Part shown: positions 39,201 through 51,200 of the stretch, piece after piece
How positions within the stretch are numbered: position 1 is the stretch's first letter
Layout of the letters: every line of letters starts with the position of its first letter
From: Penelope pileata
Taxonomy: Eukaryota > Chordata > Aves > Galliformes > Cracidae
Assembly: GCA_013396635.1 (NCBI GenBank)
Contig: WBMW01005104.1
Location: 664,843 to 728,842, forward strand
Direction of reading: 5' to 3'
Length of the DNA stretch: 64,000 bases
Notes under the pieces: model-generated
Seen by the model: the letters and a program-made list of their open reading frames with translations, nothing else
What the model was told of the DNA's origin: nothing
Database searches by the model: none
Program-made: the position numbers and the translations under genes

Positions 39201-42200
39201 AAAAAAAAATACGAACTAAGCTAGTGAAGTAGGAATCCATGTCTTTGACCTCCAAAACTGTCATAAGATATCCTGATAAACACTTTTTTTCTACTTGTGA
39301 AGTTTCTTGTTTATTTTTCCCTGTTATTTGACACTGACACGTGTATGAGATAGGACACAGATCAGCTAGATTTTTTAGGGACAAGTCCTTTTTCCTTATG
39401 TGTTTTAAAATTTGGAATTGAATGACACAAGATATCAAGGAGACAGGGTTTATAGTGTGGAAAACAGACTATGTTTTTATGTTTAATAAAGATAGCCTCA
39501 CTTAGATTAGATAAGGTAAAGATAAGTCAAATGAGTTGCCATACTGTAGGATGCTGGGTGACCTCTACAAAATGGACTTTGGAAAAAAGTTTTGTATTCA
39601 AAGATGAATTCTCCTAGTGAAGTGTTTCGTACAGGTTGAGTGTCAGACTGACGACTAGGTTCATCCAATACTCCCCTGTGTCCACCTTATGAGATTTTTT
39701 GTGACGCTTATACAAATGCTCCTTGATGACAAAGTAAAATTCAATGATATATAAATCCTAGGTCTAACTTGAGCGCTTACCATGTGAGGCTGTAATTGTA
39801 TATGTGCACGCATTTGTACATTAGCATGCACGGGAAAGAAAGGGTACATACTACAAGCTGTATTAATTCAGTATTTGTAGCCATGTTTTCATGGAGTCTC
39901 ATAACGGATACCTGCTTGAAATATGAATAAGAAAAATGCACATAGCATTTTTGTTTCATACATATTATCACCACATAAAAGATTCTTAAGCTGTATTTAC
40001 CATCTCCTCAGAGAGTGCCTTGATGTACTTTTTACCCATCTTCTTCTTCATGGTAAGGGAAATGGCTCTCATCTTCTTACCCAAGCTTCTTCCATTACAT
40101 GCTGCTTTGGTTTGTACTGGATCTCCAATGTCACTTACGGTCTCCAAGTCAGACACCTGATTTGAAATAAAAATTTAAGCAGCAACATATCATGAGAATA
40201 AAATTTGGTGCAGAGAAATAAGAATTACAAAAAAATATTAAGGACACTAATGCAGTTAGGATGACAAAAGTCAGTCATAGCCATTTTCCCAGGGAATAGT
40301 ATACTTAAACATGTTTGCAGCACACCACTGTACTGTGAATTACAGAAAGAAAATATATTTTATGCTAGGAATTGTTGTTTCCCTTTGTTTGTCGTCCTTA
40401 ATCCAAATAACAATTGTGGGGATTTATGCAGGTTGCTTAAAACAAAAATGGCACATCTGTGGGCTTCATCCATGTATTGGTTACTTTGGGAACATACCAG
40501 CCTGAAACACATCTTTGTGTTTTTGAAAAATTGCTTCCAATCTTCACATTGAAGTAGCAAAGTTAGAATGTGATTCTCTTGTTCATTTTGGGAAGAACTC
40601 AGTCATAGAGGCAGACTCAGCTACATGAGAAAAGTTCTGCCAGTGTACAATTTAGACAACAGTTACCCAATGTTTTTGTACAACTGTCATGGGAAAGAGA
40701 ACTGAAGAAAGTAAAACTTTGTTTGATACAGACCTCAGCTGAATCATCTGCCTTTGATACTGAGTGATGCCTGAAACGGTCAAAGCTTCCAAAACTACTC
40801 GTGCGCTGTAAAGGAAGAGAAGACAAACCTTGACTCACTGTTGGTAATTTGCTCTGTTATGAAGACTTAAATACTACTGTCAAGTCACTCATTTATGTTA
40901 AAAATTCTTCCCAAGTCAGTGGACTGTGAACTGCTACATCCAGCAGAAACAAACTAGGAGGTGGCTGTACGGAAAAGAATTATGACTGTACTGCTCGAAG
41001 AAGAAAAATGAATAAGGGAAACGATACTGCTTCAAATACAAATTAGATAATGTGTATGATTTGAGTTCTTTCCATCAGTTTCACATTAATTATACACTGA
41101 CATCTATGAGTTACTTCTGGGTTGCATTGCTGCCTGTGACCTTAAGTATTCTACGCGCCGTATGTATGGCTATGGTTATGGTGGTGGAAACCACTGCCAT
41201 TCTTGAAGTTTATGTTCATTGCTGGGGAGCCTGTTCCAGCTTTTTTACCAACAGGAATTGGCAAGGACTGCTGAGTAGTACAAATCATTTTGACTAAAAC
41301 GCATGCATTGTGAAGGAGTAACAGAATAATCAGGCAGGCCCCACATCTTTGTTGATGACATGTCAGAAGTCCCTTTAAGCGTGCCCCTAATAATAGCCAG
41401 AATTTGGATATTTATCAGCTGTGCAGTGTTTAAGGGCTTGTTTTCACATCTTCACTTATTATCAAAGCTAAATCTAGAAGGAATCCATTTTTTAAAACTC
41501 TTCAGTCTTCCATACTAAATGAATTGCTTTTAATGCGGCATTGGATTTTTTAAACAGGGTTTACAATTGTATACTATGCAATATCATCTCAGTTTATTTC
41601 TGAGTGTTCAGAATTACTTCTGGAGAGAAAAATACGGAACTAAATAGTAAACCACAAGCTGAATATATCTTGAATGACTTAATAAGTGATTTCAGACTGC
41701 CTGGTTACAAGATTTCCCTGTATTTGTTAATCTGTTGACCTTGCCTACATGATTTCACACTGATTCCTTCCTCCTTCACTTTCTTTCCCCCAAGCCACAC
41801 AAGTCAGCTAAGGTGCCTGTCATGCCCCCTTCCCCAGCATCCCCAGCCACCTCCTTTTCCTGTCCGTCTGGGAACCCCACAAGCCTGACAAGGGCTCCTC
41901 ACTCAGCTCCACCATTACAGCTTTCGCACCTTCTCTACCAGGTAAGGTAGTGTCAGGAGCTGCTAAGGTGGATCGTTCCTTGAAATGCCGTAAAATCAAG
42001 GACCTTTTTGAGCTGACACCCAAGCAACAATTTCATCTTCTGGCAGCTTTCTGAGTGCTGATACAGTTCTGTGCCAGCTCTGCCTACAGTCACCAAGCTG
42101 CTGTTTTCTGCTCTGTCTCCTTATAGTCTCCTTTCCTGGCAGCAGTTAGTCCTCTGAGGGACTCATCAGTAACCCCGTCATACTCCTGATGCTGTGCAGG

Positions 42201-45200
42201 GTGATGAGCTGGCATTCAGGCTTCACGACTGTGGTCTTAAGGAAAGAGTTCATCAAAATGATACCAGCGACGCAGAGCACACACATACCTCCCCTGGGTA
42301 TTTCCATCCGAGAAGGACCCCGTCTTATTCTGTCCCTGCTCATAAATCACGGGGTTACTATCCATATTAGCTTCTTTATCTCTTGCACACAGTCACTTTT
42401 AAACTAAAAATAGTTGGCAGGGGAAAAAAAAATAAGACGAAGAAAAGCTGTGGGAAGCCACGTGAAAATATTTTGTCTTAAGTCTCTATTTGAGAAGGAG
42501 AAAATTTGCCTCTCCTGGAACACAACTGAAAATAAAAACTCCCTACTGTTTCATTTCCCTGTTTTTCCACCCACACTTAGCTATTAACTACACACCACAA
42601 AATCCCCCCCTCAAAAAAAAAAAAAAAAATTGAACATAGGACTGGGATAGGCCTGAGCACCATGAGAAAGGAGAGGAAAGTGTACTCGCATTTTAGGTCC
42701 ATGTTCCAACTACTGCAGCTTAAGAGAAAAGGAAATTACATATTTTTTTTCACTAACGTTTGTGCCCCTATCTAACTTGGAAAATATTTCAAGCCAAAGG
42801 TTGCTTGAAGAAGTTGACCCAGATTTGTGAATATATTTTTGGACAAGTAAAATGGCATTTACTATTCACTGGAGCAGAGGGAAAAAAAGGAAAATAAAAA
42901 CAACATGGCTCTCCTCTTAATTGATTGTAATCTCTCAGAAAATCTCTACTAGCTAAATGTTGTGGCTTGTTTGTTTTTACCCTGTGAAATTGAAAAGGAC
43001 AATTAAGACTGTACACTTTAATTTTATCTAAAATTTCCATATAGAACTTTGCTATCAACTAGATGAACAATACCCTGCGACAAGGGGGGTGAGCTCAATA
43101 GTATGATATAAAAACACAGCCCCAAGGATTATGGTTCTATTAGACAGGATTAACACCTTTCACTAGCTTGTCAGCCCAGCCAAATGTGCCCTGAAGCACG
43201 GAGTGGGAGGCTGGGATTCACAGCAATACTGGGAAAGTATAAAATAGTCTCACACAGTGATCTCTAAACATACACTGACCTTTCTGTTGCATTCAATCAC
43301 TTGAAGATGTCTAGTAGGAATAACTGTATATTAAAGTGCAGATATGCTGCAAATGCTTTAAAAGGAACAAGAGGAAAAACATTGTTTATTGTTGATGTTA
43401 CCTATAAACAGCTTGAGCACAGGGAAATCAGTTATTCTTTTTTGACCCTTGAAACAACCTTATATCCTACACGGGCAGAAGCCTTGGGCTATTTTGTAGT
43501 ATACTTCAGTATTGCTTCATCCCTATTAAATATTAATAAGGGTTACAGGATGATTTCCACTCTTCTAGATAATGGTCTTGTTGCACTGGAGAGTACGAAA
43601 TAGGGCTGCTTCAGCACTTCTCTATACTAACTTTTTCCATTAAGTAATCAATAGCTACCACCTTTTAAAAATGTATTCAACCCCATTATACCGATAACAA
43701 AAGGCAGATTTAGGAGCTATGAGCTTAAGGGGAGCAGGACGATGACTTTCAGTAGTTTCAGTCACTGCATTAATGTCAGGGAACACCCACCCTGTGAAGA
43801 TACGGCCAGGCCTTATTTCCAGGTGAAGGGAAGCTTTTAAAGTAAATGCAAAGGTACTAGGAGAAAATACGCATTGACTTTTGATACCAGTGTTCAGCAT
43901 CCTGTAAGATTAATTGATTTTGCTGTCTAGATTCATGGAATAGCTACCAACAGGTATGTTAAGCAAATATGAATTTGCTCAGTAAAATCTAATGGAGGCA
44001 TGGGCAGGGATCTGGGGGTTAGCACTTATTTTTCTGCACAATGACCGATCAAATAATTTCTAGAAGTCAATGCACTAATTCTTATCCTTTTCCCTCTGGT
44101 ATATCTAGTTAGCATAATGAAAAATGTCAAAGGTGTTTCAATATTTTAAATGGTTCTTCCATCTTTTCCTATATGTTTAGTTCCCTGAAACCCAGGAACT
44201 TTAATAATCATTTTTAGAGGAGAAAACTGCATCTAATTGCTGTTTATTTAAATTTGGACAGTCTGAGGCTTGTCATAGTTGATCATTTTCCCTAGAAAAT
44301 GGTACTGTACACAAACAGAGAAACAGCAACAAGTGTTTCTGCAGCCTATGTCTTTCTGTTATAAAACATCCTTCCATTGTAGAGCATATCATCAGAGAAG
44401 TCAAGCAGCTCTTGTCAAAGGAGAACCTATTCAAAATAGAATTTAAGTCCAGCATGACTCAATGGCTTTGTACTGACCCTCTTGCACAAATAAGTCTGTT
44501 TCAATTCCTCAACACATTTAAATTTTTAGATTTACGCAGACCATGTAAGCTGTAGAGGGACAAAAGCAGTCACTGAGAGTAACAAAAAGGGAGTTCAGTG
44601 TGTTGCCCAATTTCTTCGCCTGCCTCAGACACGTGTTCTTCCCTCTCTGCTCAGCAGCTCCCAAGAGGACAGTCATTTGCTTCTTGAATCAATGGAGATA
44701 AATGGAGCTCAGGATCTGATTCATTTCGTCCATTCTGATGCTCCTAGACCCTTTAGAACCAGAGACTGCTGGGAATGAATTATTCTTGCACAGATAATCA
44801 AAGAAAATTGTCCCCTACCTTCCCAGAAGGCAAGGCAGTAAATTTTAGCTTTCAGGATGGTCTGTGAATAAAAAAAACTAACAAAACACAAACCAACAAC
44901 AACAAAAACCCCTCTCGTTTCTGTATAGAGAATGAGAATTTGCATATGAGATTCAGTAACTCAGAAGCATAATGAAGAAGTAAAAAAAGAAGGCATCATG
45001 ACCTCCATATCTCAGGGATTTTTCCTATTTACACATTAGTTACACATGTAGAACATCTGACCACTAACCAAGCTATTAATATAACTTTATAGTCCACACG
45101 AAACATGGCCTAAACCTTGTACTTTGCCAGTCAAAAGCAATAAAAAAGATACAGCTTGCTCCTGCTAACTCAAATAGGACAATCTACTGGAATGGCATTT

Positions 45201-48200
45201 TTAACTGGCTTAAAAACGACTCTATAAAAGACTGGTTGTTAATGTGGTCTGGTATTCTGTATCTGCATGGAGGTGGGGAGCAGGGAGAGCAGAGTGGGCT
45301 TAGAGCAAGGCTGCTACCTTGAAACTTCAGAGCAAACATCCTGATTTTAATGGTGGAAAATGACTGGAAGATAAAAACTGTATAAAACAACGGGTCCATT
45401 GTACTTAACACTCCCCCAGGTCAACACACTTCACTTGGAAGTAAACACCAAGCAGCTGTTTTATCAAGACCTCTGACTGGTACCAGCCTTGGTCTCTCCA
45501 GCCTGGACTGATGGTGGCCCACAGATGGTGATATCCATCTGTCAGGGCTTCCACCCGAAAGCCAGTTCTCCAGTGCTGTCAGAGACTGGGTCCTGAGGAC
45601 ACGGGATATGGGGCAGAGAGCCAGGGCTGAGCTGCTGTTAGTGAGGGTAAGCAAGAGCACAATGGTTCACAGGATTGGGTCCGTTCCTGTAAACCTTCTT
45701 TGGGAAGAGACAGGACACACAGGCAGTCTGAGCAAAAAAAAAAAGGCAATTTCATCTGTCAAAAAATGTGTTCTGCTGGTGAAACAAGATTTGAGGAACG
45801 AAATATGGAAGCAATTTAAGAAATGCAGCACTAAGAATGTTTTTTTGCAGCCAAGTTTTGCAAAACGTGAAGGGGGAAGTGAGGGGTTTGACTCCTCTTC
45901 CTTTAAATGCATTCTGGGCCTGCGTGTTAACCAGCACCGCTGCCGCCCAGCTGCTGCCGCGCGCTCTCGGCTCCCAGTGAGAAAAGCCACTCTGAGTGCT
46001 CTGCTGGCAACCTGTACTACTCCAGGAGCTTGCACACCAGTATTTGCAATAATTATGTAATTAAGACTTTATTATTTATATGGCATTTAATTAAAAGTGA
46101 CTTTCAGTGGCACAGAAAACCATGAAAAGAAAATGACTTTAAAAGAAGGTTAAGGATGTGTGACAAACTCAGAGGAGCTATGAAAATGACAGTTAAGGAC
46201 TTGGCATGATGTGCACCACTGTTATCCTTTCCTACCCTTCACTTGCACGTGGGCAGAAACACAGAGGGAGAAGCCTGGAAACCCTCTCTCCACAAAACCC
46301 TGACTGAAGCAGAGGGGAGCAAAGACCGGCTAAATGCTGTATAAGCACTGCAGGCTTTGGTCTGTAATCTCTTAAATAATAACATTTTTTCTCTCCTTAA
46401 CCTTCCTCCTCCTGAACCAGAGCAATTCACATACAAATTCTCGTATTTTAAAAACGAATTGTCTTGTTTCAATCAAAGTCCCTTCTCTACTTCCACAGAC
46501 AGCATGATTTTATTAATGCTGTGTGTTACCCAGGCCCTGACCTTGTGGGGTTCTGTTGGATTTCTCATGTAAGAGAAATGACTCACAGGCGTGTTTGCAG
46601 GATGGGCTTTAGGAGAAGATGAAACCATAAACGCCAAAAAAGGAGCCAAGAAGAAGGAAGTGCCCGAGGAGCTAGCTCTGAGGGAGCCCTGTGCCTGTCC
46701 TGCACACAGCCTGGGGCTGGGTACTCAGCCAGCATCCCCTCCCCGAGGTGGGAGTCTGCTGTGTGCAATGATCACAAATGCTCCTGCAGTAGGAGGGAAG
46801 CAGCAACAAGGACCCCACCACCTCATCGTGCTATACGTACACCACAGGCAGAACAGCCTGAGTGGAAGATATTCCTTCAGATGACCTTCCAAAGGGGAAC
46901 AAGATTAAAAAGTGACCTTTATATCACTGTTAAATCTGACCATCCCTAAAGCTCATTTGTTTTTTTGAAGAGTAAGCAAACTTTAGAAAACCCATGCACG
47001 AGTTTTACTGCAGTCCTGCAGCCTTACCCTTGACAACAGGTAATGACCAACAACAAGCTAATTCTAAGAAACTTGGGGGGCAGGGAGGGAGGAAAGGGAG
47101 TTAGTTTTTATTACTTTTAAATGAGTGTTTGATACATCATGTTGGTTCCTCTGATTAATGTTCACAGCAAACTCAGCCATTGGAGTTGTAATGTTTCTGC
47201 AAGCTTCCCTACAGCAAAGCTTAGCCATTAATTCAGTGGCATATGTCAGCTCAGCAGAGCAAGGTCACTCTTCTCTTTCAAGGGGAACCTTTTTAGAAAT
47301 AATAAAACTGACAGAAAGTTCCTTTTTGCATGCTTTATGTCACCTGAGGTTGAGTGCTGCAGTTAATATCACAGAGCTTATAAACATTCCCATCTTCAGC
47401 AGTCTCCAACCCCACTGGGCTCTTGGAACCTAAACTTTTTTTTCCTAAGTAATATAGTGACAGCTTTATGTGGGGCAGATATACAGTATGTAATCCTAAA
47501 TGAGTAAAAAATGAGTAAAATATGAACAAATCTTTTCTTAGGTTCTTTAGAGGAGGAATTTTGGAAGTCACTGAGAGACTGCTGATACTGCAGTATGAAT
47601 TTAGGATGTTAGCACTTAGAGGAAAAGATTAAGGACTTTGACAATTTGTCTCCATAGATGCTTGTGCCTTTGGCTAAAGGGGAGAATTTTAAAATGTTAC
47701 TGATCCACCCTGTTTCCATTTCACTGTCAAATGATGCTGTTGTCTGGAAATCTGTATAGGCATACAACGTAAAGGAGAACACAAAGTTAATTGATGTGTT
47801 TATGGAATCATTTTGAACTTGCAAGTAAATAAAGATACGCTAGTCATCTGTTACGACCACTAATTGCAACTGGAACTTATTTATCGGGATACAAATATTA
47901 CAGAGCATGATAAACAAACTAACTACTGAAGAATAAGATCCCAACAATAGGTCAATTTCTCCCCCGTCATTATCTCCCTTCAGACATCCTGACTACACTT
48001 GATTAATGAACCTGTAGTGAGATTAGCTGAAATTATCTTAATGGAGATGCACTGCACTGGAGAAGCAAAATACAGTGCGGTTTTTATCTTCAGTCACCAT
48101 GAATTTTAGTGTTTCATCAAATCTATATGTCCATTTATTTATATTATTTTTATCTTAGAAAACAAATAAAATCAACAAAAAACCTTTTCTCGTTACAGTG

Positions 48201-51200
48201 GGTTGAATTTTGACTCCTTTAAAATGATGATCAGTGTCACCAATTTTTTTTCCCTTCATATATCCTCCCTTGTCAGAAGGCTGAGCTCCAATGTTGGCTT
48301 ATTGCCATCAATTGGCCAAAGTTATCTTTATTGTCCAGTTGAATAAAGTACACTTGGCATTTCATTGCAGCCTCACAGGCTTCAAAAACTAGACAAGCTT
48401 GCGCAAAATATGCTTGGGAATCTAAAGCATGTTTATCAGAAATTTGAGTCTAAAATAAATTCAATAAGCTTTTTGTTTTGGACCAGTATGTAAGCTGAAA
48501 GAACGTTTCCAACGCAGATTTTCCTATTGATTTAGCATTGTGTAAAAATACTTCTTAGTGGACAAGGTATGATGTGTTAGATTCTGGACTTTCTTTGTAG
48601 CATAAATCTGGGGCGGGGGGGACATGGAAAGTCTAGTCCTCTCAAGGCAAGATAGCATCCTGATTCTGTTCAGGTCATTTTTATGCCAGAAAGGAATGAG
48701 CACAGTCAAAAGCTCACTGCAGATACTGGTTATGATAGCAAATAGCACTCATCTACTATCATCAAGTCCCCTTTCTGTTTGATTGTCTCTGTGGCAGGGG
48801 GGTGGCTGTGATCACAGTTGAGTGGAAAACTAAACTTTCATTTAATGAAAAACAAATTCACCAGATATTTGGAGTGGTTTTATTCACTCTGACGCAAAAC
48901 AAAATTGAGGCTAAGGTCCTGTAATTTCCATGAAAACCATGCATAGTTGGCAGACACTCACCAAGGCACCAATAACAGCAAAGGCTTTGTGGGGTTATAT
49001 GAAGTCCAAATTCAAAGCCATACTCTAAATCCTGTGCAAATCTAGCCTATCACTGCAAAAGGGATTGCATTAGCTACAAGGCTTTAAGCTTACATGAATG
49101 GTAGGAATGTCTACTTTCCCCATTCCTTCAGATAATAACCAAAATCCCAAACACATTGTTTTCCAACACTTTACCCATGTAGACAGCTACCAAGAGACAG
49201 TCATTAAGCAAATATAAACTCCATTAGAAAGAGAAGAAGAAAACCATGGAAATACACCCAACAGACAATATCAGAAGAGCCCTGCCAGATACTTGTGGAT
49301 AGAGCCGAATGACTGCTCTACCATCACCTAGCATTTCGTGCATTCACTACACTGGCTCTGAGCTGTCCATACATCAGTGAACCGTATCCCATTTTCAGCT
49401 CTGTGAAGCGGACTGTTGGACTTAGCATATGTTCTTTAAAAGGAGGCACACAAACAGAACAATGAGAGAAATACAGTACAGCTGTGGAGAATGAAAGCTA
49501 TTAATGAGTGGTAAAGCTCAGCATCCTCTTTGCACAGGTGAAGGCAGCCGAAGGTCAAGCTTTGTAAACTCAGCTGTCTTGGTTACTTTGTCATCTCTAC
49601 ACATCTGTGTTTGGCTGTGTTGCCAAAGTGAAGCTGATTTCTTTATCTCATTACTGCAGGCTGACGGTTACAAAGTTTTATCTCTATCTTAAACATAATG
49701 GCAGAGGTAAAATATGAAACTGCACCGTAGCTTTTCCATGCTTTCTGGCTGAAAAGCACTCCTACAGAACTTCTCTCAGAAGAAGCCATTAGAAACCCAG
49801 CAGAAAAACCTAAACTGAAATACTCAAGTATTTCATTGACCCCGGCTCTCACTCACCTTTCAAGATACCTGAAAGAACAGCAAACTTACCATGCCTTCTG
49901 CATGAGGTCAGTATGGCCAAGTAGAGGAACTCACTACTTCCTACAGTTCTCAGTAAGTAACCGTTTAGCACCTCATGGAAATCAAGGACAGAAGTGTGAG
50001 GTTACTTGGTTTATCTTGTGAAAATGAAATGAAGACATGAAAGGGTAGGAAAAAGACTAAAACTCCATCCAAAAGACACAGAGGTGCAAAACATTAGATG
50101 GATCATTAGATTAGATTAGATCTTTTTCTCAGAGAAGGGCTTTCTTGTTGGCCTCAGTGCTAGTGATGACAGACCTTTTGCTGCTGACATTCAACAAGGA
50201 TGCTGGTAGATGTTAGGACTGGCAACTAAGCTGCCTAAAGTCTGTGTACAAGTGAAATCATTATCCAGATTTCTGTGTATCCATGAAATAAACCAAATTA
50301 AAAAAAAAAAAAAAAAAGTGGCATGTGTAGTCAAAGAAGCAGCTTCACAGAAGCAGCTCAAAATCTCCAGACTTTTGCAAGGCCAGAATTTCAGTCCCAA
50401 GTTTGAGAAAAAAAGAGTATGCACTTGCACTGTGTCAGGGTAATAAGATTTAAATGGCTAGAATGTTAACAGTAAGCAAATACAGGAATGATTTCACTTG
50501 GGAAAAAGGTAAGTGGTCATTCATTCTCCTCTGGAATATCAGACCACGTGCATACAGATTCTTTCACCTGACGTAGAAAACAAAGTTTTCCATTATGATG
50601 ATTTAGAGGACACATAACTGAGCATATATAATCTGTAGCCTGGTACCAAGCAGAAAGATGGCTAGAGCAAAGCCACTGACATTGCTAATTTGTGGAAATG
50701 AGTAAAACTGCTTCCAACAACTGAGGTAAATCCACTGTCACTCTTACAAGCTTTCAGAAGATAAAAGTTAAGGGATATTGTGATTACAGAGGCCCAGAAC
50801 ACTTTTGTTTTCATTTCCTGGAGTGAGTATTGCCAGAGACTTCATCACCGCATAGCAAGGGGTTGATTCTTCTGGCTAAAGTGTTTGTAGCCACCCACAA
50901 ATCGCTTATACCTGCAGGCCAGCAACAGCTTTACAATCACTTTAGCCTGGATTTATACATAACACAGATTACTAGAAGAGGGTTGAAACCTACGGAGAAC
51001 TTCAGGCCTCTGTCCTGCCCTGATACAGCTACTTCTTTTTACAAGCAATGACGGGTATCCTGAACAGTGTTCCATTTGGGGTATTTTGGGTTTCCTAGAA
51101 GTACTGAAATAATCAAACACTCTGTAAAGATAATTAAATAATTAGAAGGCAACTAATACTGATTTATATCACCTTGGTATTTGTGCTACAATACTTATCA

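Noticed and set aside
45608..46060. 150-codon ATG-initiated open frame on the plus strand, antisense to SAMSN1 intron 1
   Set aside because: Lysine homopolymers and an unrelated C-terminal composition, no motif, and a size near chance expectation. Kept only as part of the CpG patch observation.
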